Assembly (NCBI GenBank): GCA_046154665.1
Contig: JBJXFG010000055.1
Location: 62,001-126,000, forward strand
DNA from: JAFLCM01 sp046154665
GTDB taxonomy: Bacteria > Planctomycetota > Phycisphaerae > Phycisphaerales > UBA1924
DNA: 64,000 bases
Direction: 5' to 3'
The first letter of the stretch is position 1. Every line of letters starts with the position of its first letter. Both the position numbers and the translations under genes were made by a program. Shown here piece by piece: positions 8,015-16,113 of the stretch. Below the pieces are notes generated by a model. The model saw only the letters and a program-made list of their open reading frames with translations. It was not told the DNA's origin and searched no databases.

Positions 8015-10591
8015 TCAGCGCGGATCGCTCAAGAGCGGCGCGGCGGGGAACCTGCGTGCCAGCACCCGCCGCGCGATCACACCATGCCGCGGTGCGAACA
8101 ACGCCGCGGCACAGAAGATGCCCAGCGCGACCGCGGCGATCATCCCCGCGACGGAAGTATCGAGCCTCACCGCGAGCGCATAGCCGCCGACCGCGCACGC
8201 CGCGCCGATCGCCGCCGACCACCACAGCATCCGCGCGAGCCGGTCGGTGAGAAGCTGGGCCGTCGCGCCCGGGGCGATGAGCATGGCGATGACGAGGATC
8301 GAGCCGACGGCCTCGAACGACGCCACGCTTGTCGCCGCCACCGTGGTCATCAGGGCGTAGTGCACGGCGGTGGCGCTGATGCCCATCGTCGTCGCGAGAT
8401 ACGGATCGAAGCAGACGATCTTGAGTTCCTTGTAAAATGCCGTGATGAGGCCGATGTTGACAACGAGCATCACACTAAGCCACACAAACGTCCGTGGCAC
8501 GTCGAAACCCAGCAGTGAGACGGTGTCGAACGGCACGAACTCGATCAGCCCGTAAAGCACGCAGCCAGGGTCAAGGTCGACGTCGCTCGCCACCAGCGTG
8601 ATGAGCACCACGCCCAGCGCGAACAGCGTGGTGAAGACGACACCCATCGAGGCGTCCTCCGGCACCTTGCCCCAGCGGCTCAGGCCCGAGGAAAGCAGGG
8701 CAGTCAACACGCCGACGATCATCGCGCCGCCCAGCATGGCCCACGGCTCGCGGCTGCCGGTGAGGATAAACGCCGCGGCGAGCCCGGGCAGGATGGCGTG
8801 CGAGATCGCGTCGCCCAGCAGCGACATGCGGCGCAGCACGAGGAAGCACCCCAGCACGCCGCACGAAACGCTGCACACCACAGCGGTGCCGCAGGTCCAC
8901 AGGTCTTCGTTGCGCACTTCATAAGAACCGACGCGGAACCACACGCGGGGCACATCCGGCGTGGGACGATCCGCGGCTGGCATCACAACAGAACCGCGAG
9001 CGTGAGCGAGCGGCCGTGACGTGGTCATGGGGTCCGAGACGCTGGCGTCGTGCCACTGATGTCGGCCCGACCTCGGGCCAGCATCAGTGCCGTCTGAGAG
9101 ACCGTCTGCGAGATCCGCACCGCTGTCTCCGAGGACGGAGCCAGCAGTGGTACGAGTAGCGTCGTCAGCGCTCCGTAGCTCGCGCGCCGAAGCACGATCC
9201 GGCAACCCACCAATCAGCATCGCCGCCAACGCCAGCAGGATCACCCGCTTCGCCGTGCTGACGCCGATCGGGTGCGGCGACGCCGGCACCGTCTTGATGA
9301 GCGCTCCCACCAACGGCAGCCGTCCCTCCTCCGCCAGCTTCGCCTCCAACTGCGAGATCACCTGCGCCGGCAGCACGTGCTCGATCTGGTCGGCGTCGCG
9401 GTCGACGTGGTCCGCCGCGATATCGGCCTGCTCGATGAGATACAGCTCCCACAGCCGGTGGGCGCGGACCACGCGGGCCGCGGCGGCCTGGCCCTCCGCC
9501 GTGAGCACCGTGCCGTCGCTCGCGGGCGCGATGAGGCCGTCGCGGAGTGCTCGCTTGATCACACCGCCGGGGAAGCGTCCGCCGCGCGCGACCGCGTGCT
9601 CTGTCCATGCGCGGCCGAGGTCCTGCCCCGGTTCGAGCCACTCGTACGCGTCGCGCAGCAGGTTCTGCGTGCCGATGCGGCGGCGCAGGCTTGCGCGGCG
9701 AAGCATGTCGGCGATGAGCCCGCGCCCCGGCGCCAGCAGCATCGAGGCCGTGAAGATCAGCGCCGCCGTCAGCACGATCAACGGCCCCGTCGGCCACCCG
9801 CGCGACAGGCCGCCGGCTCCAGGCGCCGGCGCCGCAGCGCTCACCACCGTTCCCATCAGCCCTGAAAATCCGCCGAAAATCCCCGCCAGAACGAGCATGA
9901 CGCCGAGGCGCTCGGTCCAGAACCGCGCCGCGACCGCGGGCAGCACCAGCAGCGCCACCATCAGCACCACACCCACGGCCGGCAGGCCCACCACCGTGCA
10001 GGCGCACACCAGCGTCATGAGCACGAGGTCGAGCGCGAACGTCGGCCAGCCCTGCCCCGCGGCGAACTCGCGATCAAAGCACAGCAGCTTGAGTTCTTTG
10101 TACAGCAGCGCGACCAGCGCGAGGCAGCCGCACGCGACGCCGAGGATCAGCCACGCGTCGGAGCGGACCATGCTCGCGGCCTTGCCGAAGATGAAGCCGT
10201 CGAGGCCGGCGCGGTTGCCGCCGGGGTCGTTCTGGATGATGCGTGACATCACGATGCCCAGGCCGAAGAACCCGCCGATGGCCATGGCGATGGCGGCGTC
10301 TTCCTTCACGCGCGTCCACTGCTTGACCGCCGAGACGAACGCCGACGCCAGCACGCCGAAGATGGTGGCGCCGATCATAAACGCGCCGAAGTCGCGTTCG
10401 CCGACGACGAAGTACGCGGCGCACACACCGGGCAGCGCCGCGTGCGCCACCGCGTCGCCAACCAGGGAGCGTTTGCGCAGCACGGCGAAGCTTCCGACGA
10501 CCGCCGACGCGATGCCGAGCACGGTGGCACCCAGCAGCACCACGCGGGTGTTGGCGTCTTGAAGGGTGATGAGCCTGAAGAACTCGTCCAC
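8015..10591 (-). CDS. Fused Mn/Zn-type ABC permease (MntC-like + DtxR-like domain + MntD-like)
   Basis: 858 residues, read from a GTG four bases past the ATPase stop. Residues 1-290 form an ABC-3 permease (LRKRSLVGDAVAHAALPG, YKELKLLCFDREFA). Residues 300-450 form a winged helix plus a DtxR-type metal-binding/dimerisation segment (VVRAHRLWELYLIEQADI, QIEHVLPAQVISQLE). Residues 555-858 are a second ABC-3 permease (LRRMSLLGDAISHAILPG, YKELKIVCFDPYLA). In other bacteria these are two genes (TroC/TroD type). The linker, about residues 460-550, is low-complexity and made from dispersed repeats, so the fusion may be read-through; internal ATGs near 9027 and 8984 could start the second permease separately. 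Confidence 0.85.
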   Translation of the reverse strand: MDEFFRLITLQDANTRVVLLGATVLGIASAVVGSFAVLRKRSLVGDAVAHAALPGVCAAYFVVGERDFGAFMIGATIFGVLASAFVSAVKQWTRVKEDAAIAMAIGGFFGLGIVMSRIIQNDPGGNRAGLDGFIFGKAASMVRSDAWLILGVACGCLALVALLYKELKLLCFDREFAAGQGWPTFALDLVLMTLVCACTVVGLPAVGVVLMVALLVLPAVAARFWTERLGVMLVLAGIFGGFSGLMGTVVSAAAPAPGAGGLSRGWPTGPLIVLTAALIFTASMLLAPGRGLIADMLRRASLRRRIGTQNLLRDAYEWLEPGQDLGRAWTEHAVARGGRFPGGVIKRALRDGLIAPASDGTVLTAEGQAAAARVVRAHRLWELYLIEQADIAADHVDRDADQIEHVLPAQVISQLEAKLAEEGRLPLVGALIKTVPASPHPIGVSTAKRVILLALAAMLIGGLPDRASARELRSADDATRTTAGSVLGDSGADLADGLSDGTDAGPRSGRHQWHDASVSDPMTTSRPLAHARGSVVMPAADRPTPDVPRVWFRVGSYEVRNEDLWTCGTAVVCSVSCGVLGCFLVLRRMSLLGDAISHAILPGLAAAFILTGSREPWAMLGGAMIVGVLTALLSSGLSRWGKVPEDASMGVVFTTLFALGVVLITLVASDVDLDPGCVLYGLIEFVPFDTVSLLGFDVPRTFVWLSVMLVVNIGLITAFYKELKIVCFDPYLATTMGISATAVHYALMTTVAATSVASFEAVGSILVIAMLIAPGATAQLLTDRLARMLWWSAAIGAACAVGGYALAVRLDTSVAGMIAAVALGIFCAAALFAPRHGVIARRVLARRFPAAPLLSDPR
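8984..9150. repeat. Dispersed repeat DNA read in frame as the permease linker
   Basis: Bases 9054-9150 form a two-hairpin element: CACTGATG (9054) pairs with CATCAGTG (9082-9089), then CACCGCTG pairs with CAGCAGTG near 9118-9150. A second copy, the same 97 bp long and inverted, lies at 47353-47449. Bases 8985-9030 hold another repeat type (GAACCGCGAGCGTGAGCGAG). Together they encode most of the linker between the two permease domains. Confidence 0.75.
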
Positions 10592-10594
10592 CGT

Positions 10595-11428
10595 TCACAT
10601 GCCCTGCTTCCGCACGGATTCCACCGCTTCATCGAGCAGCGTGAGCCGGCCGCCGTAGGTCTTCTGGAGATTCTCGCGCGTGAACACGCGATCGACCGGC
10701 CCGGCGGCGACCAGCCGCATGTTCAGCAGCACCACGTGGTCGAAGTACTCCGTCACCGTCTGCAGGTCGTGGTGCACCGCGACCACCGTTCTGCCCGAAG
10801 AGCGCAGCTCGCGCAGCACGTCCACGATGGTGCGCTCCGTGGCGGCGTCGACGCCCGCGAAGGGCTCATCCATGAAGTACAGCGCCGCGTCTTGCGCGAG
10901 GGCCCGCGCCAGGAATACACGCTGCTGCTGACCGCCGGAGAGCTGGCTGATCTGGCGCGTCGAGAAATCCTGCATGCCGACCTTGCGGAGGCATTCGAGC
11001 GCTGCCTTTCGGTCCGCCGCGCCGGGTCGGCGCAGCCAGCCGAGCTTGCCGTAGCGGCCCATCAAGACCACGTCGAGCGCGCTCACGGGGAAATCCCAGT
11101 CCACCGTCTCGCGCTGCGGCACATAGCCGATCCGCTTCCGCGCGTTGCGCAATGAACCGCCCAAGAGCTCGATGCTCCCGCTGGCCAGCGGCACCAGCCC
11201 GAGCGCGGCCTTGAGCAGTGTTGATTTCCCCGCGCCGTTGGGGCCGACGATGGCGATCAGCTTGCCCGTCGGCAGCGTGACGTCGACGTCCCACAGCACC
11301 GGCTTGCGGTGGTACGCCACGGTGACGTCGTGGACTTCGACACTGACCGCACCGGCGGCCTCGCTGTCAGCGCTCGGCACCCTGGGCGATACGCGCGGGA
11401 ATTCACGCTCGAGCACGCGATCGTTCAT
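10595..11428 (-). CDS. ABC transporter ATPase, Mn/Zn uptake
   Basis: 277 residues. Walker A is GPNGAGKST, the Q loop region is YVPQRETVDWDFPV, the signature is LSGGQQQR and Walker B is ALYFMDEPFAGVD with a following H loop (VAVHHDL). The VDWDFPV segment is typical of manganese/zinc/iron importers (MntB/ZnuC family). It powers uptake through the fused permease next door. Gaps of only 3 bases separate it from the binding protein upstream and the permease downstream, so the three are one operon with coupled translation. Confidence 0.95.
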   Translation of the reverse strand: MNDRVLEREFPRVSPRVPSADSEAAGAVSVEVHDVTVAYHRKPVLWDVDVTLPTGKLIAIVGPNGAGKSTLLKAALGLVPLASGSIELLGGSLRNARKRIGYVPQRETVDWDFPVSALDVVLMGRYGKLGWLRRPGAADRKAALECLRKVGMQDFSTRQISQLSGGQQQRVFLARALAQDAALYFMDEPFAGVDAATERTIVDVLRELRSSGRTVVAVHHDLQTVTEYFDHVVLLNMRLVAAGPVDRVFTRENLQKTYGGRLTLLDEAVESVRKQGM

Positions 11429-11431
11429 GGA

Positions 11432-12481
11432 TTACTCGCGACCCTTCGGTTCCGGCGCGGGCGTGCCGGTCCATCGCGCGAGGTACGCGCCGATGCGCCC
11501 GGGCTTCTCCGACGGCACGCGCCCGCCGAGCGCTTTGGTGATGGTGTCGGCGTTGTGCAGCACCATGCCAACATAGGTGCCCTCGATCGTGCCTTCCTTG
11601 CCCATCGCATCGCTGAAGAGCTCGCCGCCGACGGTGACCGTGTGCCCGCGTCCTTTGCACCCTTCGATGAGCGCGTCGACCGTCTTCCGAGGCACGCTGC
11701 TCTCGATGAACACCGCGGGCACCTTCTTCTCGACGAGAAGGTCGACCAGCGCGTTGATGCCCTGCAGGCTCGCTTCGCTGTCGGTCGAGATGCCCTGGAT
11801 GGCCAGCACCTCGATGCCGTACGCGCGGCCGAAGTAGCCGAAGGCGTCGTGGGCCGTCACCAGCACGCGGCGATCCTCGGGGATGCTCGCGATCGAGGCC
11901 TTGACGTACTCATGCACCTCACCCAGCAGGGCGCGATACTCCGCCGCACGCGCTTCGTAGTCGCTCTTGCCGTCGGGGTCTTTCTCCGCGAGCGCCGCGG
12001 CGACGCGGCCCACCACCGGGGTCCACAGTTGCACATCAAACCACACATGCGGGTCGAAGTGACCCTCAAACTCCTCGGGCTCCAGCAGGCCGGCCTCGTC
12101 GATCGCGTCGGTCACGCGCACCACCGAGGTGCGCCCCGCCATCTTCACGATCACATCGGCCATGCGCCCCTCGAGGTGCAGGCCGTTGTAGAGGATCACG
12201 TCGGCGTCGGCCATGGCGCGCACGTCGCCGGGTGAGGCCTTGTAGAGGTGGGGGTCGACGCCCTCGCCCATCAGGCCTTTCACCTCGACGCGTGCCCCGC
12301 CGACCTGGCGGGCCACATCGGCGATCATGCCCGTCGTCGCCACCACCTTGAGCGCGGGCTTCTCGCCCGCCGCCGACGCCCGCGCCGGGCCGCCGCTCCA
12401 CGCCAGCAGCGCCGCGGCGAGCGCCGCCATCCCCAGTACCACCCCGCCGATCACCACCTGACGACGCGAACCCATGAACAT
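11432..12481 (-). CDS. Metal ABC transporter substrate-binding protein (TroA/ZnuA family)
   Basis: 349 residues from ATG 12481, chosen because GGAG lies 6 bases upstream and because a clean signal peptide follows (GSRRQVVIGGVVLGMAALAAALLAW); the longer frame to 12526 lacks both. Likely metal ligands are seen at DPHLYK, GHFDPHVWFD, TAHDAFGYF and the acidic residue in VFIESSVPRK. LYNGLHLEG is a family signature. There is no His-rich loop, which slightly favours manganese or iron over zinc. It captures the metal outside the membrane and delivers it to the fused permease. Confidence 0.93.
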   Translation of the reverse strand: MFMGSRRQVVIGGVVLGMAALAAALLAWSGGPARASAAGEKPALKVVATTGMIADVARQVGGARVEVKGLMGEGVDPHLYKASPGDVRAMADADVILYNGLHLEGRMADVIVKMAGRTSVVRVTDAIDEAGLLEPEEFEGHFDPHVWFDVQLWTPVVGRVAAALAEKDPDGKSDYEARAAEYRALLGEVHEYVKASIASIPEDRRVLVTAHDAFGYFGRAYGIEVLAIQGISTDSEASLQGINALVDLLVEKKVPAVFIESSVPRKTVDALIEGCKGRGHTVTVGGELFSDAMGKEGTIEGTYVGMVLHNADTITKALGGRVPSEKPGRIGAYLARWTGTPAPEPKGRE

Positions 12482-12520
12482 GGCATACTCCGTGGAAACC
12501 CCAGATCCAAAAGTTTGAGG

Positions 12521-12554
12521 CGTCAAAGTCTATTCCGCCCCCCGTCAAAGTCAA
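12521..12554 (-). promoter_or_regulatory. Predicted promoter and regulator site of the metal-uptake operon
   Basis: The sequence CGTCAAAGTC occurs twice as a direct repeat (12521-12530 and 12543-12552), 22 bp apart, or two helical turns. On the minus strand they overlap a -35 box TTGACT (12549-12554) and a -10 box TAGACT (12527-12532) with a 16-bp spacer. One copy is part of an inverted repeat TTTGA-N4-TCAAA (12514-12527). The DtxR-type gene is divergent, so this is the best candidate for its operator. Binding itself is inferred. Confidence 0.55.
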
Positions 12555-12647
12555 TGACGTCCGCGCCGGCTAGTATTCTCGGTCCCTTCCGCCTCTCAAC
12601 CCTCCGCGTCCCCGCACCTCCGCACCTCCGCACCTCTCCCCCGCCCC

Positions 12648-13352
12648 GTGGCCACCGAAACCTCCGAGAACTACCTCAAGGCCATCTACAGCCTCGCCGC
12701 CGAGTCCCCCACCGGCGAGGCGGCGATGTCGCGCATCGCCGCCGCCGTCGGAGTCACCACCGGCACCGCGACTTCGATGGTCAAGAAGCTCGCCGGTGCC
12801 AAGCTCGCCCGCTATGAGCGGTTCGGCGGCGTCACGCTCACCTCGAAGGGCAGCAAGGCCGCCCTCGACATCCTGCGCCGGCACCGACTTGTCGAGACGT
12901 TCCTGGTCAAGACGCTCAAGCTCGACTGGTCGGAGGTCCACGCCGAGGCCGAGCGGCTCGAGCACGCCGTCTCGCCCAGGGTCATCGAGGCACTCGACCA
13001 ACACCTCGGTCGCCCCGCCTTCGATCCCCACGGCGATCCGATCCCGGCCCGCGACGGCGCCCTCGTCGAGCCCGAGCTTGTGTCGCTCGCCGACTGCAAG
13101 CCGTCGGCGTCCGGCGTGATCGCCCGCGTGCTCGATCAACGCGAGGCGTCACTTCGCTTTCTCCGCACGCACGGGCTCGAAGTGGGTTCGAAGGTCGCGG
13201 TGAAGGCGGTCGAGCCCGGCGCGGGCACGATCACCATCGCCAACAGCAGGGGGGCCGCGGTGCATCTGAGCGATTCGGCGGCGCGGCGCGTGCTGGTCCA
13301 TGTCACCAAGCGGCGTTCGGCGTCGGACGGCGCTCGCGGCGCGTCGGATTGA
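12648..13352 (+). CDS. DtxR/MntR-family metalloregulator
   Basis: 234 residues, GTG start. The N-terminal winged helix (SENYLKAIYSL, MSRIAAAVGVTTGTATSMVKKL) is followed by the metal-binding and dimerisation domain (LRRHRLVETFLV, EAERLEHAVSPRVIEAL, DPHGDPIP) and a C-terminal FeoA/SH3-like domain (GSKVAVKAVEPGAGTITI). This three-domain layout is that of DtxR-type repressors. The residue matching MntR Asp8 reads as Asn, so metal preference cannot be assigned. It is divergent from the metal ABC operon and most likely represses it when metal is plentiful. Just before the start are three near-copies of CACCTCCG (12615-12638). Confidence 0.92.
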   Translation: MATETSENYLKAIYSLAAESPTGEAAMSRIAAAVGVTTGTATSMVKKLAGAKLARYERFGGVTLTSKGSKAALDILRRHRLVETFLVKTLKLDWSEVHAEAERLEHAVSPRVIEALDQHLGRPAFDPHGDPIPARDGALVEPELVSLADCKPSASGVIARVLDQREASLRFLRTHGLEVGSKVAVKAVEPGAGTITIANSRGAAVHLSDSAARRVLVHVTKRRSASDGARGASD

Positions 13353-13467
13353 CCTTGAGAGCGGGCGCGATTCGAGCAGTGGCGCTCGTCCGCTGACCGG
13401 CAGGGCTGCATCTCCCCTTGATCCACCACGCCCGGAACCGTCGTCATCCCCGAGAGGCGCCCCCGAT

Positions 13468-13806
13468 TCACTCCGCGTCCGCGCGGTAGCGTGAGACGCA
13501 AGGCTCGAGCGCCGAGCGCACCCAGCGCGACTGCGGCCCCCGCGGGGCCAGGGCCAGCTTGAGGTGGTCGAGGTACGCGGTCAGCGCGCCGTCGGTGAAC
13601 GTGTCGAGCATCTCGCGGGTGGCCCCGGGGTTCATCAGGCGGATCTGCACGATCACGTGCTCGCGCCGCGTGCCCGCGGGCAGCCCCGCCGCCTCCGCCT
13701 GGGCGTCGGCCCCCGCGATCTCGAGCCGCGACTCGACCTCGACCTTCCAATCAACCAGTTCGCGTTCGACGGCGTTCGAGCCGAGTTCGGTGACGAGGGC
13801 GACCAT
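13468..13806 (-). CDS. Hypothetical protein, 112 residues
   Basis: The start at 13806 is supported by GGAGG 7 bases upstream. The protein is small, soluble and mixed alpha/beta (LVDWKVEVESRLEIAG, EHVIVQIRLMNPGATREML). It carries no motif I recognise. It lies 182 bases downstream of the TetR gene on the same strand and may share its transcript. The intervening bases hold no clear signal. Confidence 0.6.
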   Translation of the reverse strand: MVALVTELGSNAVERELVDWKVEVESRLEIAGADAQAEAAGLPAGTRREHVIVQIRLMNPGATREMLDTFTDGALTAYLDHLKLALAPRGPQSRWVRSALEPCVSRYRADAE

Positions 13807-13988
13807 GTGCGGACCTCCGTGTCGGTGGGGCTTGTGGTGCAAGGACTGCGCTTCGGAGGGCTCCGCCCACGCCGCGGCAAGATGGATCGACGTTCGGCGC
13901 GATGAAGCAAGAGCGTGTAACCACAAGGGACGGGCGCTTGTGGTGTCGCGTTGTGTGGGCCCAACTGGTGGGGCGCGGGCGGGTGGTT

Positions 13989-14594
13989 TCAGCGCGCGTG
14001 AGCGAGCAGCCCGCTGAGCAGGCTCTCGGCGGCCCGCTTGGCGATCGCCGCCGCGTCGCGCCGCTTGGCCGTCTGCCGCATGATCAGCGCGCCCGCCAGC
14101 AGGAGATACAACTGCGCAGCGGCGTCGGGGGCTTCGGCCGGGTCGACTCCTGCGGCGGCGCACTTGGCGGCGATGAAGGCGTGGAGCTCCGCCGCGTGAG
14201 CCACCGCGGCGCGGTGTACCGGATCGGCGTCGATCGGGTACTCCGTTGCCGCGTTCATGAAGATGCACCCGTTGAACTCGGGGTCTTGGAACCAGTCGTC
14301 GAACACGTTGAAGATCGCCAGCACCTGGGCTCGCGGGTCGTCGCCGGCGCGCGTGTGGAGATCGGCGATGAGCTCGGCGGTCTGCGTCTCGTGCTGCACC
14401 GCGAGCACCGCGATCACCAACTCGTCCTTGCTTGCGAAGTGGTTGTAGAACGTCGTCTTGGTCACGCCCACGTCGGCGATGATCCGGTCCAGCCCGATCG
14501 GCGCGAAGCCGTGCCGCCCGAAGAGATCGGCAGCACGCTCGATCAGGCGGTCGCGCGCGGTGGGGCGCGGGGATGGGTTCGGAAGCGGAGCCAT
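13989..14594 (-). CDS. TetR/AcrR-family transcriptional regulator
   Basis: 201 residues. The N-terminal helix-turn-helix is clear (AADLFGRHGFAPIGLDRI, VGVTKTTFYNHFASKDEL). The ligand-binding region has the pattern of the TetR_C subfamily that includes LmrA/YxaF-like proteins (FNGCIFMNAATEYP, AAQLYLLLAGALI). It is divergent from the MddA-like methyltransferase, and the shared 350-bp intergenic region contains a doubled palindrome, so it most likely represses that gene and itself. The inducer is unknown; a volatile sulfur compound or electrophile would fit the neighbour but is only a guess. Confidence 0.93.
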   Translation of the reverse strand: MAPLPNPSPRPTARDRLIERAADLFGRHGFAPIGLDRIIADVGVTKTTFYNHFASKDELVIAVLAVQHETQTAELIADLHTRAGDDPRAQVLAIFNVFDDWFQDPEFNGCIFMNAATEYPIDADPVHRAAVAHAAELHAFIAAKCAAAGVDPAEAPDAAAQLYLLLAGALIMRQTAKRRDAAAIAKRAAESLLSGLLAHAR

Positions 14595-14660
14595 GGTGCG
14601 GGATCATAGATCGCACCGAGGGTGGGCCTGGGTTCCTCGTATTGGCCGCCGAGAGACCAA

Positions 14661-14700
14661 GTTGACCCCGAGTCAACCCGCTTCTTGACCCCGAGTCAAC
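14661..14700. promoter_or_regulatory. Doubled operator between tetR-type gene and mddA
   Basis: Two copies of TTGACCCCGAGTCAAC lie at 14662-14677 and 14685-14700, 23 bp apart on the same face of the helix. Each is a palindrome TTGAC-N5-GTCAA, the usual form of a TetR-family site. A possible mddA -10 (TATTGT, 14723-14728) lies just downstream. The rest of 14595-14944 shows no gene. Confidence 0.75.
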
Positions 14701-14944
14701 TGGAACCGGCCCGATTCGAACGTATTGTGATGTTGTCACACACGGGCCGCGGCTCGAGCGGCGTCGCTCGAGCGCAGCAAAGCCGCCGGGTTTCCTCCCG
14801 GGGCGCACCGTTTTTTTTCGCGATTGGCGCGATCGGATCGCACGGTCCCTGGCCGTGGCGCGGTGGCCATGTCCGGGTAGAGCCCGGCGCCGCCCTGCCG
14901 AGGGGACACACGGCCGTGCGATCCCACACTCTTGAAAGGTCATC

Positions 14945-15823
14945 ATGTCGTCTCCTGAAAGCACCATCTCTTTCTGCGCCCCGGCCTCCGCGGCACGGCA
15001 CCGCTCCGCCACTTCAGTCGCCCCGGCGGAGCCGGTCTCGCCCGCAGACTCGCTCGCCGACCGGATCGGCATCTTCCTCTTCGGCGTGGCCAGCTACACG
15101 ATCTTTTTCGTCACGTTCCTCTACGCCTTCGGCTGGGTCGCGGGCGTTGGCATGCCCACGGCGTTGGACGCGCCGCGCGTCGAGCACGAGGCGCTGCCGT
15201 GGTTCCAGTCGCTGGCGATCAACGTCGGTCTGCTGCTGTTGTTCGCGGTGCAGCACAGCGTGATGGCGAGGCCGTGGTTCAAGGCGTGGCTGACGCGGTC
15301 GATCCCCGAGCCCGCCGAGCGCAGCCTGTATGTGCTGCTCTCGAGCGCGGCGCTGCTGCTGATGTTCTGGCTGTGGCAGCCCCTGGGCGGCGTGGTGTGG
15401 AGCGTCGACGACCCGGTGTGGCGCGGCCTGCTGTGGGGCCTGATGGGCTTCGGATGGCTGCTGGTGTTCGTCTCGACCTGGCTCATCAACCACTTCGACC
15501 TGTTCGGACTCAGGCAGGTGTGGCTGCACCTCCGCGGCAAGCCCTACACGCACCTGAAGTTCCGCACGCCCGGCCCCTACAAGCACGTACGCCACCCGCT
15601 GTACGTGGGCTGGCTCTTCGGCTTCTGGGCCACGCCGACGATGACCGTGGCGCACCTGCTGTTCGCGGTGGTGACGACGGTCTACATCTTGATGGCGATC
15701 CGCTGGGAAGAGCGCGACCTCGAAGAGTTCCACGGCGAGGCGTACCGGCGCTACCGGCGCGAGGTGCCGATGCTGGTGCCCAGGCTGCGCGGGAGCGAGC
15801 GCCCCGAGTGGAACGGGAACTGA
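14945..15823 (+). CDS. mddA: Methanethiol S-methyltransferase, MddA-like (NnrU/ICMT-related)
   Basis: 292 residues with six or so membrane segments (FGVASYTIFFVTFLYAFGW, SLAINVGLLLLFAVQHSVMA, LYVLLSSAALLLMFWLW). Segments such as LFAVQHSVMARP, STWLINHFDLFGLRQVW, GPYKHVRHPLYVGWL and WEERDLEEFHGEAYRRYR match my recollection of the MddA subgroup, which methylates methanethiol with S-adenosylmethionine to give dimethyl sulfide. The RHPLY motif is the SAM-binding signature of the wider isoprenylcysteine-methyltransferase superfamily. AAAGG lies 5 bases before the start. A divergent TetR gene and operator pair suggest induced expression. A broader NnrU-type role cannot be excluded. Confidence 0.8.
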   Translation: MSSPESTISFCAPASAARHRSATSVAPAEPVSPADSLADRIGIFLFGVASYTIFFVTFLYAFGWVAGVGMPTALDAPRVEHEALPWFQSLAINVGLLLLFAVQHSVMARPWFKAWLTRSIPEPAERSLYVLLSSAALLLMFWLWQPLGGVVWSVDDPVWRGLLWGLMGFGWLLVFVSTWLINHFDLFGLRQVWLHLRGKPYTHLKFRTPGPYKHVRHPLYVGWLFGFWATPTMTVAHLLFAVVTTVYILMAIRWEERDLEEFHGEAYRRYRREVPMLVPRLRGSERPEWNGN

Positions 15824-15952
15824 GCATGACCGAGTTTTCGTGCGCCACGTCTCGATCGGGATCGAGAGCGCCGCGATCCGGGGAGGACGCGCCGGTCCTT
15901 CTGGGGCCGGCGTGGCCCCCGTCGGGTGCTGTCGCAGTTCGAAATGTGGGGC

Positions 15953-16016
15953 GGTGGGGCAGGCTTGCAGCCTGCCATCTTCCTTCAAGGCAGGCAGGCT
16001 GGAAGTCTGCCCCACC
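15953..16016. repeat. Palindromic dispersed element, 24-base arms
   Basis: The left arm 15953-15976 begins GGTGGGGCAGGCTTGCAG. The right arm 15993-16016 is its reverse complement with two differences, and the loop is 16 bases. Each arm is itself partly palindromic. The element lies in the mddA-top6A gap, which otherwise shows no gene. Confidence 0.85.
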
Positions 16017-16113
16017 GATTCAAGACTGAGGCACCACCCGTCGTCGGGCGTGCGAACCGCGATTCCGCCAGCCCGGTACGCTTCGGGCGATTCAGTTTGG
16101 CAACGGAGTGCCC

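Noticed and set aside
13468..15072. A 534-codon open frame on the minus strand across the TetR region
   Set aside because: It covers the true TetR gene in another frame and has no family motif; only its last 112 codons, with their own ribosome site, look real.
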